Assembly (NCBI RefSeq): GCF_005576615.1
Contig: NZ_CP040330.1
Location: 3,348,001 to 3,412,000, forward strand
From: Natrinema versiforme
Lineage (GTDB): Archaea; Halobacteriota; Halobacteria; Halobacteriales; Natrialbaceae
Direction: 5' to 3'
Length of the DNA: 64,000 nt
Every line of letters starts with the position of its first letter. The first letter of the stretch is position 1. Below, piece after piece: positions 33,549 through 43,167 of this stretch. The notes under the pieces were generated by a model. That model made no database searches. It was not told the origin of the DNA and saw only the letters and a program-made list of their open reading frames with translations. The translations under genes and the position numbers were made by a program.

Positions 33549-34364
33549 TCAGTCGCCGGTCCGGAACGACAGGTCAAGCGACGGCGCTGAGTGGGTCAGC
33601 GACCCCATCGAGATCACGTCAACGCCCGTCGCAGCGTAGTCGGGCACGTCGTCGAGAGTAATTCCGCCGCTGGCTTCGGCCAGTACCCCCTCGTAGTCGA
33701 TGACTTCTTCCACCGCCGCCTGCGTCTCCGCGGGAGACATATTGTCGAGCAAAACGATATCGGCACCGGCCTCGGCCGCCCGCGGCGCGTCGGCGACGCG
33801 CTCGACTTCCGCGTCGATCTTCGTCGCGAACGAGGTGCGGTCCGCGAAGCGTTCGATCGCCCCCTCGAGCCCCATCTCCGCGATATGGTTGTCCTTGACC
33901 ATGACCATGTGCGAGAGGTCGAGCCGATGGGTGTCGCCGCCGCCCGCGACGACGGCGCGTTTCTCGAGGTCGCGCAGACCGGGCGTGGTCTTGCGGGTCG
34001 CGGCGACGCGGACGGTCTCGCTCTCAGTGCGGGCGGCATCGACCGCCTTCCGCGTGCGCGTGGCGATTCCCGAGGCGTGACCCGCGAGGTTGACCGCGAC
34101 GCGCTCGCCCCGCAGGACCTCGCGTGCGGGTCCCTCGACGCGGAGGACATCCGCGCCGGGTTCGACGACGGTGCCGTCCTCGAGCCGCTCGACGACATCG
34201 ACGCCGAGGTAGTCGAAGACGGCCGTCGCGGCCTCGAGGCCCGCGACGACACCGGACTCCTTCGCGACGAGTCGACCCTCCGTCTCGCCGGGAACTTGAT
34301 TCGTCACGTCGTGGTGGCCGAGGTCCTCGCGGAGCCAGCGCTCGACCTGTGCGTCGGTGATCAT
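33549..34364 (-). CDS. nadC: Nicotinate-nucleotide pyrophosphorylase (carboxylating)
   Basis: 271 residues. It converts quinolinate and PRPP to nicotinate mononucleotide. The family signature AATRKTTPGLRDLEKRAVVAGGG and HMVMVKDNHI are both present, and the C-terminal GVDVISMGSLTHSA supplies the phosphate site. It is the last gene of nadA-nadB-nadC, starting 5 bp after nadB's stop. Confidence 0.95.
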   Translation of the reverse strand: MITDAQVERWLREDLGHHDVTNQVPGETEGRLVAKESGVVAGLEAATAVFDYLGVDVVERLEDGTVVEPGADVLRVEGPAREVLRGERVAVNLAGHASGIATRTRKAVDAARTESETVRVAATRKTTPGLRDLEKRAVVAGGGDTHRLDLSHMVMVKDNHIAEMGLEGAIERFADRTSFATKIDAEVERVADAPRAAEAGADIVLLDNMSPAETQAAVEEVIDYEGVLAEASGGITLDDVPDYAATGVDVISMGSLTHSAPSLDLSFRTGD

Positions 34365-34369
34365 GACAC

Positions 34370-35956
34370 TCAATCGTCCGCCGTCGGTTCGGCCGTCGAC
34401 TCGTCGCGCTCGGTCGCGACGTAGTGACAGCCGACCGATTCGGTGTTCTCGCTCGCGGCCCGCGCGATCAGCAGGGCCACGACGCTGGCGTTCCGGAGTT
34501 CGTAGAGGTCCCGCGCGGTCCGCGTGCGGACGTAGGCGTCGACTTCGCCCTTGAGCCGCCGGAGGACGGCGCTCGCGCGGGCGATCTCGTCGGGATCGCG
34601 CTCGAGGCCCAGATAGTCGTCCATCGTCCGCGTGAGCCGGGTGAACTTCTCGGCGGCGAAGCGGTCGGGAAGCGCGGGGTCGCTGTCGCGGAGTTCCGGC
34701 GCTTCGACGATCTCGGGCTCGAATCCGGTCGCATCCGTCCCTGCGCGGAGGCCCCAGACGAGGCCCTCGAGCAGGCTGGTACTGGCCAGTCGGTTCGCGC
34801 CGTGGACGCCGGTGCGGGCGCACTCGCCGACGGCGTAGAGCCGGTCGAGGCTCGTCCGCCCGCGGTCGTCGACGTCGATCCCGCCACAGAGGAAGTGCTC
34901 GCAGGGCGCGACCGGGATCGCGTCGCCCTCGATCCCGCGGTCGCGGCACTTCTCGGCGATACCCGGATACGCAGAGTCGAACTCGAGGGAACTCACGTCG
35001 AGGACGACCGCGCCGGTTTCCTCGCGTTCGGTGTCGACTGCGCGCGCAACAACGTCCCGCGGCGCGAGGTCGCCCTGCGGGTGGTACTCGTCCATGAACC
35101 GCTCGCCGTCGCTGTTACGGAGCACGGCACCCTCGCCCCGCAGGGCTTCCGAGAGCAGGAAGGGATCCTCGCCCGCATAGGCGGTCGGATGGAACTGCAC
35201 GAACTCCATGTCCGCGACATCCGCGCCGGCGAGGGCGGCCATGGCGATTCCGTCGCCGGTCGCGTCCTCGGGGTTGGTCGACCGGCCGTAGAGCGCGCCG
35301 ATTCCGCCGGTCGCCAGCACCGTCGCGCCGGCGTAGATCGGGTGCCCCACCGGTTTCTCTCGCGGGCGTCGCCCGCTCGAGCTATCCGAGGGGCGTGGCC
35401 CCTCGCGGTCGCTCACCACGCCGTGAACCCGACCCTCGGCCGTGATTAACTCGAGCGCGGCGGTATCCTGTCGGACCTCGATGCGCTCGTGGTCATCGAC
35501 GTGGTTCAGGAACGGGCGCAGAATGTGCGTGCCGGTCGCGGCGTCGACGTGAAGGATGCGGTGCTCGGAGTGGGCGGCCTCTCGCGTGTAGTCGAACGAG
35601 CCATCCTCGCCCTCGTCGAAGTCGACCCCGAGCGTGTCGACGAGTACGTCCTCGACGGCCTCGTCGGCGTTTTCGACGAGGGTCTCGACGGCCTCGGGAT
35701 CCGCGGTACCGTCGCTGGCGTCGATGATGTCCGCTTTGAGCGAGTCGGGGTTCCCGCGCGTGGTCGAGATGCCGCCTTGCGCCCAGTCGGTGCTGGCGTC
35801 GTCCGGTTTCGTCGCTTTGGTCAGGAGGCACACGTCCGCGCCCGCTCTGGCCGCCGCGAGCGCGGCCGCACAGCCCGCGATCCCGCTGCCGACGACGAGC
35901 ACGTCCGCGCGTTCGCCGTCGGTCGTCGTCTCCGTGCCGGTGGTGGTCTCGGTCAT
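34370..35956 (-). CDS. nadB: L-aspartate oxidase
   Basis: 528 residues. It oxidises aspartate to iminoaspartate for quinolinate formation. The FAD site ADVLVVGSGIAGCAAALAAA is near the N-terminus, STDWAQGGIS lies at about 59, and HPTAYAG plus RFMDEYHPQGDLAPRDVV form the active-site region. A short Ser/Arg-rich insertion (SDSSSGRRPRE) near residue 195 is unusual but in a loop. It is separated from nadA by 2 bp and from nadC by 5 bp. Confidence 0.95.
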   Translation of the reverse strand: MTETTTGTETTTDGERADVLVVGSGIAGCAAALAAARAGADVCLLTKATKPDDASTDWAQGGISTTRGNPDSLKADIIDASDGTADPEAVETLVENADEAVEDVLVDTLGVDFDEGEDGSFDYTREAAHSEHRILHVDAATGTHILRPFLNHVDDHERIEVRQDTAALELITAEGRVHGVVSDREGPRPSDSSSGRRPREKPVGHPIYAGATVLATGGIGALYGRSTNPEDATGDGIAMAALAGADVADMEFVQFHPTAYAGEDPFLLSEALRGEGAVLRNSDGERFMDEYHPQGDLAPRDVVARAVDTEREETGAVVLDVSSLEFDSAYPGIAEKCRDRGIEGDAIPVAPCEHFLCGGIDVDDRGRTSLDRLYAVGECARTGVHGANRLASTSLLEGLVWGLRAGTDATGFEPEIVEAPELRDSDPALPDRFAAEKFTRLTRTMDDYLGLERDPDEIARASAVLRRLKGEVDAYVRTRTARDLYELRNASVVALLIARAASENTESVGCHYVATERDESTAEPTADD

Positions 35957-35958
35957 GA

Positions 35959-37092
35959 TCAGATCTCGAGCATGCGATCGAGCGCGACGCCCGCGAGTTC
36001 CTTCTCCTCGGGCGCGACCTCGATCACGTTGTGTTCGCGGCCCTCGGCGAGTTCCTCGAGCACCCACGCGAGGTAGTTGGGGTCGATCTGGCGCATGGCG
36101 TTGCAGTCCATGCAGGCGTCGCCACAGAGCGGGACGACGTTCACCTCGGGGTGCCAGCGCTGGAGGTGCTTCGTGAGGTGGATCTCGGTGCCGATCGCCC
36201 ACGTGTCGCCGGGGTCGGCGTTTTCGACGGTCTCGCAGATCGTCGCGGTCGAACCGGCCTTGTCGGCGGCCTCGACGACCTCGCGGCGGCATTCGGGGTG
36301 GACGATGACCTTTGCACCGGGGTTCGCTTCGCGAACCCGCTCGATGTGGTCCTCGCGGAACCGCTCGTGGACCTGACAGTAGCCGTCCCAGAGGATGATG
36401 TCGCTCTCGGCGACCTCGTCCGCGTCTTTCCCCTCGGGGTCCCACGGGTCCCACTCGGCGATCTCGTCTTCCATCCCGAGCCGGTGGGCGGTGTTCTCAC
36501 CGAGGTGCTTGTCGGGCAGGAACAGGACCTTGTCGCCCCGCTCGAAGGCGTATTCGAACGCCTTGTGCGCGTTCGAAGAGGTACAGACGAGGCCGCCCTG
36601 ACTCGCACAGAACGCCTTCAGATCCGCGTAGGAGTTCATGTACGTGATCGGGATGATGTTCTCGTCGGGCGCGGCGGCCGTGATCTCGGCCCACGCGCTG
36701 TCGACCTGCAGGGCTTCGGCCATCCCGGCCATCGGACAGGAGGCCTCCATGCTCGGCAGGATCACCGACTGGTCGTCGTCCGTGATAATGTCCGCGCTCT
36801 CGGCCATGAACGTCACGCCGCCGAAAATCACGTACTCCGCGTCGGCCTCGGCGGCCTCCTTCGAGAGCTGGTAGGAGTCCCCGATGAAGTCCGCGTGCTC
36901 GACGATCTCGCGTCGCTGGTAGTTGTGCCCGAGGATCACCACGTCGTCGCCGAGTTCGGACAGCGCCGCCTCGATCCGGGCCGTTCGTTCGGCTTCCTCG
37001 AGATCCCGATACCGAGACGGGAGTTGTTCGAGGTTGTCGTATTTGAACAAACTCAGATCGGTTTCCAGCTCCGCCGTTTCCATTTTGACCAT
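35959..37092 (-). CDS. nadA: Quinolinate synthase
   Basis: 377 residues. It condenses iminoaspartate with dihydroxyacetone phosphate using a 4Fe-4S cluster. Cluster ligands are likely in EASCPMAG, LVCTSSNA (or CRREV) and CGDACMDCNAMRQ. ILGHNYQRREI marks the substrate site. It is the first gene of the nadABC operon; a TTGAATAACTTTTTCC-like stretch about 40-55 bp upstream could hold the promoter. Confidence 0.95.
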   Translation of the reverse strand: MVKMETAELETDLSLFKYDNLEQLPSRYRDLEEAERTARIEAALSELGDDVVILGHNYQRREIVEHADFIGDSYQLSKEAAEADAEYVIFGGVTFMAESADIITDDDQSVILPSMEASCPMAGMAEALQVDSAWAEITAAAPDENIIPITYMNSYADLKAFCASQGGLVCTSSNAHKAFEYAFERGDKVLFLPDKHLGENTAHRLGMEDEIAEWDPWDPEGKDADEVAESDIILWDGYCQVHERFREDHIERVREANPGAKVIVHPECRREVVEAADKAGSTATICETVENADPGDTWAIGTEIHLTKHLQRWHPEVNVVPLCGDACMDCNAMRQIDPNYLAWVLEELAEGREHNVIEVAPEEKELAGVALDRMLEI

Positions 37093-37296
37093 CTTACGTC
37101 ACCTGTGAGTGATCGCATATCACAGGCGACTATTGAATAACTTTTTCCTTCGAAAGGCTGGCATGGGTGAATACCACCGGCGGATAACCTAGTCGAAGGC
37201 GGAGAATCGGTTATTCGGTGGAACCAACTAGTTTGTGCTGCTGACTGTCACTCTCCCGATCACTGCCGCCTTTTCGTCGCGGGCCCTAGAGACGGT

Positions 37297-38376
37297 ATGG
37301 CACTCGAGGACTGCTTCGCAAACTTCACGCAGCGGGACTGGGAGCGGAAATCGATCGCGGGAACCGTTCGACTCGCAGTGATCGGGATCGGCGGCTTCGC
37401 CCGCCAGCGCGCGCTGCCCGCGATCGCCGACGGCACCTACTGCGAGACGACGGTGTTGGTCACGAGTTCACCGGATCGGACCACGGGCATCGCTGAAGCG
37501 CACGACGTGTCACACGTCATCGACTACGACGCCTTCCTCGCGGGCGAGCGTGCGGACGCCTACGACGGCGTCTATATCGCGACGCCCAACGCCCTGCACG
37601 GCCGGTACGCGACCGCGGCGGCCGAATTGGGTAAACACGTTATCTGCGAAAAGCCCCTCGAGACCACCCTCGAGCGCGCTCGGGAAGTGGTCGACGCCTG
37701 TGACGACGCCGGCGTGGTGCTGATGCCGGCCTACCGACTGCAGACCGAGCCGACGGTCCGTCGGACTCGAGAGCTCGTCCGCGGGGACGTGGTCGGCGAC
37801 GTGGTGCAGGTCCACGGCGGCTTTTCGCACCCGCTGCTCGAGCACGCGAGCCCCGAGACGTGGCGGCTCGACCCCGATCTGGCCGGCGGCGGCGCGTTGG
37901 TCGATCTCGGGATCTACCCGCTCAACACGACCCGGTTCGTCCTCGACTGCGAGCCCACGGGCGTCTACGCCACCAGCCACTCGAGCGGCGAGCCCTTCGA
38001 TCGGGTCGAGGAACGCGTCGCCTTCCAACTCGAGTTCGAGACCGGCGCGACGGCCTCGTGTACGGCCAGTCTCGACGCACACGCCAGCAGCCAGCTCGAG
38101 TTGGTCGGTACCGAGGGGAAGATCCACATCGAGTCGCCCTTCGGCGGCGTCGTCCCCCACGCGATGGTCGTCGAGAGCGGCGACGTGCGCACGGAGTACA
38201 CCGGACCCTCGGTCGACGAGGTCCGTGAGGAGTTCGACTACTTCGGCTACTGCGTGCTCTCCGGAACCGACCCCGAGCCCGACGGTGCGGACGGGCTCGC
38301 GGACCTGCGCGCGATCGAGGCCGCTTACGAGTCAGCCGAGACCGGGTGTCGAGTGGGACTCGAGGTGTCCTATTGA
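37297..38376 (+). CDS. gfo6: Gfo/Idh/MocA oxidoreductase, D-xylose dehydrogenase type
   Basis: 359 residues. The N-terminal Rossmann motif is AVIGIGGFARQRALPAI and the catalytic CEKPLETT motif lies at about 121; the C-terminal region holds GGGALVDLGIYPLN. The 30-residue N-terminal leader before the Rossmann fold is typical of haloarchaeal Gfo6/D-xylose 1-dehydrogenases. The sugar substrate is inferred from family resemblance. Confidence 0.82.
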   Translation: MALEDCFANFTQRDWERKSIAGTVRLAVIGIGGFARQRALPAIADGTYCETTVLVTSSPDRTTGIAEAHDVSHVIDYDAFLAGERADAYDGVYIATPNALHGRYATAAAELGKHVICEKPLETTLERAREVVDACDDAGVVLMPAYRLQTEPTVRRTRELVRGDVVGDVVQVHGGFSHPLLEHASPETWRLDPDLAGGGALVDLGIYPLNTTRFVLDCEPTGVYATSHSSGEPFDRVEERVAFQLEFETGATASCTASLDAHASSQLELVGTEGKIHIESPFGGVVPHAMVVESGDVRTEYTGPSVDEVREEFDYFGYCVLSGTDPEPDGADGLADLRAIEAAYESAETGCRVGLEVSY

Positions 38377-38403
38377 GGAACGTTTCGCGAAGAGATCAGA
38401 AAG

Positions 38404-38475
38404 AGCCTAGGCCGGGATTTGAACCCGGGCTCTCGTCCTTACCAAGGACGCGCTTTACCGCTAAGCTACCCAGGC
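38404..38475 (-). tRNA. tRNA-Thr (GGT)
   Basis: Acceptor arms GCCTGGG and CCTAGGC pair with one G-T; the anticodon loop is TTGGTAA between GTCC and GGAC; the T-loop is TTCAAAT. No intron. Confidence 0.93.
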
Positions 38476-38572
38476 GCGCACTTCTTCGTTGACCGGAGAT
38501 GTCTTTATGGGTTTCGATTCTCGCGGGCCGTGCGTCGGGTTATCGCGGTGCCGTCCCACAGTTGGCAGCGGC

Positions 38573-39334
38573 TCACGGATCGGTCGCCGACGTCGCCCGG
38601 TCGACGTGGTCCTCGAGCGAGTGCTCTCGAGCCGAGGGCTCGAGGTCACGGAGCGAGTCCTCGACTGGCGGAAACGAGGTGCCGACACCGTCTGCGAGTC
38701 CCTCGGCGACGGCGAGCAGGTGCGACGAGGGAGTTTCGCCGACGGCGACGGAGCCGGTGAGGACGGCGAGTTCGAGCACGTCGCGCTCGAGGTTAGCGTC
38801 GAGCGAGGCGGGATCGCTCCCATCGTTCGCGGCGCGCTCGGCGCGGTGGGTCTGATCGCGACCGAACGACCGGACGGTCCGGACCGCTTTGTCGGCGGCG
38901 TCGGTGCGAGCCAGCAGGTAGAAGCCGCGGGCGACGAGGATGTCGGCCGCGAGGATCGCGAGGTCGCCGTCGGTCTCGGCGTCGGTGTCAGCCGCCGTCC
39001 ACGGCTCCTCGTGGGCAAGCGACCGCGTCAGTCGCAGCCCCTCGTAGATGAGTTGGACACCGGCCGCGTGGGTGGCGACGCCGTCGAGGTCGCGGTCGGC
39101 CGCTCGCGTTCGGTTTCCGTCGTCTCCGCCGTCCCCGTCGTCGAGACCGGGGTCGTACTCGTCCTCGAGGACGCGCCCCTCGGCTGCCATCATCGCGGCG
39201 CTCTCGAGCGTGAGCGCCCCGGGGACCATCGATGCACGATCGAGGGTAGATTCGATGTAGTCGTGTAGCTGTGGTGGTTCGACGTCCGCGACGGCCTCGG
39301 CGGCGGCACGCCGACAGCTGTCGGCCTTCTCCAT
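38573..39334 (-). CDS. Helical protein of unknown function
   Basis: 253 residues starting MEKADSCRRAAAEAV, almost entirely helical. An acidic loop (about 60-80) separates an N-terminal helical bundle from one containing ILAADILVARGFYLLAR. The pattern loosely recalls prenyl-synthase-like or regulatory helical bundles of haloarchaea, but the DDxxD motifs are absent, so I give no function. The start at 39334 fits the divergent enoyl-CoA-hydratase gene upstream. Confidence 0.65.
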   Translation of the reverse strand: MEKADSCRRAAAEAVADVEPPQLHDYIESTLDRASMVPGALTLESAAMMAAEGRVLEDEYDPGLDDGDGGDDGNRTRAADRDLDGVATHAAGVQLIYEGLRLTRSLAHEEPWTAADTDAETDGDLAILAADILVARGFYLLARTDAADKAVRTVRSFGRDQTHRAERAANDGSDPASLDANLERDVLELAVLTGSVAVGETPSSHLLAVAEGLADGVGTSFPPVEDSLRDLEPSAREHSLEDHVDRATSATDP

Positions 39335-39394
39335 TAGCGGGGGGTTACGACGGGGGAGCCAAAGACCTTTGGAAACGCCCGATCGACTGCGAAC

Positions 39395-40099
39395 ATGATC
39401 GACAGCGACGCCGACGGCCCGATTCGCACCGTGACGATCGACCGTCCCGAGGCCCGAAACGCGCTCACCGTCGACGGCCTCGCGGCCCTCGAGACGGCGG
39501 TCGACGATGCCGAGGAGCCGGTGATCTACCTGCGGGGGCGCGGCCCCGCCTTTTCGGCAGGAGCCGATCTGAACGAGGTCGCGGCACTGGAAGGGGACCG
39601 CGACCGCGCGGCCGACTTCGCGCGACTGGGTCAGCGCGTCGCGCGGACCATCGAGGACTCGCCCGCGGTCGTCGTCGCCGGAATCGACGGCCCCGCACGC
39701 GGCGGCGGCCTCGAGCTCGCGCTGGCCTGTGATGTGCGGGTCGGCACGCCCGACTCGACGTACGGCGAGCCGGGGGTGGGCTTTGGCCTGTTCGGTGCGT
39801 GGGGCGGAACCGTCAGGTTGCCCCGAGTGCTGGGCGAGGGCAACGCCCTCGAGTTCGCGCTTTCGGGCCGGTCGGTCGACGCCGAGGAAGCCCTGCGAAT
39901 GGGGCTTATCTCGCGGCTCGAGGACGAGCCCCGATCGGTCGCCGAGGAGATCGCGGGGAATGCGGACGACGCGCTGGCCGCGTTGAAGCGCCGAATCCGC
40001 GACGACGGCGAGCGCGCCACACAGGAGCGACGCGAGGCCGACGCCTTCGCCGACCTCGTCGCCGCTCACGCCGACGATATCGACGCGTTACTCGAGTAA
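39395..40099 (+). CDS. Enoyl-CoA hydratase/isomerase family protein
   Basis: 234 residues of the crotonase fold: RPEARNALTVDGLAAL, the oxyanion stretch GRGPAFSAGADLNEVAAL and GPARGGGLELALACDVRVG are in place. It is slightly short for the family. Substrate unknown; it could act in fatty-acid or branched-chain degradation. Confidence 0.9.
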   Translation: MIDSDADGPIRTVTIDRPEARNALTVDGLAALETAVDDAEEPVIYLRGRGPAFSAGADLNEVAALEGDRDRAADFARLGQRVARTIEDSPAVVVAGIDGPARGGGLELALACDVRVGTPDSTYGEPGVGFGLFGAWGGTVRLPRVLGEGNALEFALSGRSVDAEEALRMGLISRLEDEPRSVAEEIAGNADDALAALKRRIRDDGERATQERREADAFADLVAAHADDIDALLE

Positions 40100-40169
40100 C
40101 GCCGCCGACTCGAGTAGCGGGAGACGGTTGAACAAAAGTAATTTATTCGCTTACACGAAGTGGACTGGT

Positions 40170-40700
40170 ATGCCCGGCCCGGTGTTTCTGGACGGCGACC
40201 GCGTCACGCTGCGACCGATCGAGGAGGACGACCTCGAGTTCCTGCAGACCCAGATCAACGACTCGCGGATCTGGCGGGCGATCGGGCGGTCCCGGCCCGT
40301 CAACGGGGAGCAGGAGCGGGAGTTCTTCGAGAACGTGGTCTGTGGCGACGACACCGTGAACTTCCTGATCGCCGCCGATTCGACGCCGATCGGAACTATC
40401 GGTCTCCACTCGATCGAGTGGGAGACCCGGAAGGCCGAGATCGGCTACTGGCTCGCACCCGACCACCACGGTCGGGGCTACGGCACCGAGGCGACGGAGC
40501 GCGTCGTTCGGTACGCCTTCGACCAGCTCGGACTCCACCGGATCGCCGCCCGCGTGTTCGAGTTCAACGAGCCGTCGAAGCGACTCCTCGAGAGCGTCGG
40601 CTTCACGCAGGAAGGGGTCCATCGCGACGGCGAATTCATCGACGGCGAGTGGCAGGATGTCTACTGGTACGGGCTACTCGAGAACGAGTGGCGGGAGTAA
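40170..40700 (+). CDS. GNAT acetyltransferase, RimJ-like
   Basis: 176 residues. The RimJ/RimL-type GNAT core is clear: VTLRPIEEDDLEFL, IGYWLAPDHHGRGYGTEAT (acetyl-CoA loop) and VFEFNEPSKRLLESVGF. It probably acetylates the amino terminus of a protein or a small molecule. The start at 40170 is chosen because a TAATTTATTCG promoter element ends about 20 nt earlier. Confidence 0.9.
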   Translation: MPGPVFLDGDRVTLRPIEEDDLEFLQTQINDSRIWRAIGRSRPVNGEQEREFFENVVCGDDTVNFLIAADSTPIGTIGLHSIEWETRKAEIGYWLAPDHHGRGYGTEATERVVRYAFDQLGLHRIAARVFEFNEPSKRLLESVGFTQEGVHRDGEFIDGEWQDVYWYGLLENEWRE

Positions 40701-40716
40701 CCGCCCGCGATCCCGA

Positions 40717-41511
40717 TCACTCGAGGGGCTCCGGTGCCGGCGGCGCGTTCCGTTTGTGCTCGCTGCGCTCGTACATCCCGCGGACCCGCTCGACGGTTTC
40801 TTCGTCGACCTCGAGCAGCCGAGCGGTCGCCGCCGCGGAGAGCGGCCCGTCGATGTGCGTCGCCAGAATCGAATCGAGGGTGTCGTAGCTGATCCCGAGT
40901 TCGTCCTCGTCGGTCTGGTCGGCCCACAGCTCCGCGGTGGCGGTCTTCGCGGCGAGTTCCTCCGAGACGCCGACGTGGCGGGCGAGCTGGCGGACCTGTC
41001 CCTTGTAGAGGTTCCCGATCGGGTGGCAGTCGACGGCCCCGTCGCCGTACTTGGTGAAGTAGCCCACGGCGGCCTCGCTGCGGTTGCCGGTCCCGAGGAC
41101 CAGCCGGCTCTCGTGGTTGGCCACGAGGTAGTTCAGGACCGCACGGACCCGGGCACGCGCGTTCCCGACCGCCTCGCGGTCGCCCTCGGCTTCCGGATAG
41201 GCAGACAGCAGCGAGTCGACGATCGGCTCGACCTCGATCACGTCGTAGGTAATCTCTAAGTCCTGTGCGACCCACTCGGCGTCGCTCATGTTCTCCTCGC
41301 TGCTGACCGTCGCCGGGAGGACGAGCCCGTGGACGTTCTCGGCTCCGAGCGCCTCGACGGCGAGCGTTCCGGTCAGCGTGCTATCGATCCCCCCCGAGAG
41401 CCCGAGGACGGCACCGTCGGCCCCCGCGGCGTCGACCTGCTCCCGAATGAAGTCGGTGATGTGTTCGCGCCGCAACTCGAGTTCCGCCTCCGAAAAGCGA
41501 AGGTCGATCAT
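40717..41511 (-). CDS. nadE: NAD+ synthetase
   Basis: 264 residues. It amidates deamido-NAD. The P-loop-like LGLSGGIDSTLTGTLAVEAL, VLGTGNRSEAAVGYFTKYGDGAVD and LYKGQVRQLARHVGV motifs identify the family. It lacks the glutaminase domain, so ammonia is the nitrogen source, as usual in archaea. The start at 41511 (MIDLRFSE) is the family norm. Confidence 0.94.
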   Translation of the reverse strand: MIDLRFSEAELELRREHITDFIREQVDAAGADGAVLGLSGGIDSTLTGTLAVEALGAENVHGLVLPATVSSEENMSDAEWVAQDLEITYDVIEVEPIVDSLLSAYPEAEGDREAVGNARARVRAVLNYLVANHESRLVLGTGNRSEAAVGYFTKYGDGAVDCHPIGNLYKGQVRQLARHVGVSEELAAKTATAELWADQTDEDELGISYDTLDSILATHIDGPLSAAATARLLEVDEETVERVRGMYERSEHKRNAPPAPEPLE

Positions 41512-41617
41512 GTGGCGGGATACGGACGGCACGACCTAATAGCCTCCCCTCTCCGGAAAAAACTGACCGGACGGTCGATTTCAGCGGCCGCTCGCGGCTC
41601 GAGACGACTCGGAAAAG

Positions 41618-41690
41618 GTCCGGGTGCGAGAATCGAACTGCGCGTCTCAGCCTCCACGGGCTGAAGGATTGCCACTACCCCAACCCGGAC
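41618..41690 (-). tRNA. tRNA-His (GTG), irregular
   Basis: The extra 5' G paired with a C at the 3' end (GTCCGGGT with ACCCGGAC) is the tRNA-His signature, and the D-arm GGGT/ATCC is normal. The anticodon arm can only be drawn as CAGCC/GGCTG with a six-base loop containing GTG and no U33 (or with an eight-base loop), and the T-stem needs a bulged base (GCGCAG against CTCGC). It may be a real but unusual gene, a decayed copy, or contain sequence errors. Confidence 0.6.
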
Positions 41691-41933
41691 ACACTGTCTT
41701 GCTGCATCTATCGCTACCACGGCGGATACGTAATATGTACGGAGAGTCTGCAGTTCTTGCAACTCGAGGCCGGGTTCTTATGCGGTGGGAAGCGAGGAGC
41801 GCTCGAGAGCGCTACGTTGAAGTGAGCGCGGCGGATAGGCACGAGTGAGAGCGAACGCGGTAAACGAGCGCCGGTGGTGAGCAGTTCCGGAGGAACTGCG
41901 ATCCTCGGCGCGCGAGGAACGAAGTGACGATGC
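41691..41933. other. Gene-free interval with hairpins and tRNA-Gly 5' duplicate
   Basis: No gene. It contains GCAGTTCC/GGAACTGC and CCTCG/CGAGG hairpins near 41880-41920. The 11-base GCGCCGGTGGT at 41868-41878 repeats the first 11 bases of the tRNA-Gly that starts at 41934. Confidence 0.45.
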
Positions 41934-42004
41934 GCGCCGGTGGTCCAGTGGTAGGACTCGAGCTTCCCAAGCTCGCGGCCCGGGTTCAATTCCCGGCCGG
42001 CGCA
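41934..42004 (+). tRNA. tRNA-Gly (CCC)
   Basis: The acceptor arms GCGCCGG and CCGGCGC pair fully; the anticodon loop is TTCCCAA between GAGC and GCTC; the T-loop is TTCAATT. No intron. Confidence 0.92.
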
Positions 42005-42093
42005 CTTCTCGAGACCTCATGCGCCGATAGCGGCGGCTGTTCGATTGATGAACGGAACGTCTCCGGTCGCGGTAGAAACGGAAGAAACCCGGG

Positions 42094-43059
42094 TTACTCG
42101 TGAATGCCCATCGCTTCGATCTGCTCTTGGTACCGGTTCCGGATCGTGACCTCGGTCACCTGCGCGACGTCCGAGACTTCGCGCTGGGTCTTCTTCTCGT
42201 TACAGAGCAGCGACGCGGCGTAGATCGCGGCCGCGGCGTAGCCAGTCGGCGACTTGCCCGAGAGCAGCCCCTTCTCGGTCGTGACGTCGATGATCTCGTT
42301 TGCCTTGACTTGGACCTCTTCGGAGAGTTCGAGCTCCGAGCAGAATCGCGGCACGTACTTCTTCGGGTTGACCGGCTCCATCTCGAGGTTGAGTTCCTGT
42401 GCGACGTAGCGATAGGTGCGGCCGATCTCCTTGCGCTCGACGCGGGAGACGGCGGCGACTTCCTCGAGCGATCGCGGGATGCCTTCCATACGGCAGGCCG
42501 CGTAGAGCGTACTGGTCGCGACGCCCTCGATCGAGCGCCCGCGGATGAGGTCCTCGTCGAGTGCGCGCCGGTAGATCACGCAGGCGACTTCCCGGACCGA
42601 GCGGGGGATCGCCAGCGAGGAGGCCATCCGGTCGGTTTCCGACAGCGCAAACTGGAGGTTTCGTTCGCCGGCGTCTTTGGTGCGGATTCGTTCCTGCCAC
42701 TTCCGCAGGCGGCGCATCTGATTGCGCTTGTCCGAGGAGATCGATCGGCCGTAGGCGTCCTGATTCTTCCAGTCGATGGAGGTCGTCAGCCCCTTGTCGT
42801 GCATCGTCTGGGTCGTCGGCGCGCCGACGCGGGACTTGTTCTGGCGCTCGGAGTGGTTGAACGCGCGCCATTCCGGCCCGTGGTCGATGTTCGTCCCTTC
42901 GACGATGAGACCGCACTGGTCGCAGACGAGTTCGCCCTGATCCTCGCTCTTGACGAGTGTGCCGCCGTCACACTCGTCACATACCCGCTCGCGCTCTGTC
43001 TCCTGTGTTTGTTCTGTCGTTTCAGGATCGCGTTCGCGCTGACGGGTGGGGCTTGCCAT
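42094..43059 (-). CDS. tfb: Transcription initiation factor TFB
   Basis: 321 residues. The N-terminal zinc ribbon is C-x2-C...C-x2-C ([18 protein letters not shown]); the B-finger region and two cyclin repeats follow, the second starting near [18 protein letters not shown]. It recruits RNA polymerase to TBP-bound promoters. Haloarchaea carry several TFBs; this one is full length. The start at 43059 (MASPTRQRE) is chosen since the eight codons before it are not conserved-looking. Confidence 0.94.
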   Translation of the reverse strand: MASPTRQRERDPETTEQTQETERERVCDECDGGTLVKSEDQGELVCDQCGLIVEGTNIDHGPEWRAFNHSERQNKSRVGAPTTQTMHDKGLTTSIDWKNQDAYGRSISSDKRNQMRRLRKWQERIRTKDAGERNLQFALSETDRMASSLAIPRSVREVACVIYRRALDEDLIRGRSIEGVATSTLYAACRMEGIPRSLEEVAAVSRVERKEIGRTYRYVAQELNLEMEPVNPKKYVPRFCSELELSEEVQVKANEIIDVTTEKGLLSGKSPTGYAAAAIYAASLLCNEKKTQREVSDVAQVTEVTIRNRYQEQIEAMGIHE

Positions 43060-43167
43060 TTCATGTAGATAACGATGTTGCAAGGACTTAAGGGCTCGCC
43101 ACCGAAGACGCGCGCTTCGATCGGCCTCGATTACGGTGATAGCGGCAAAATATGGCAGTTCCGCGGC

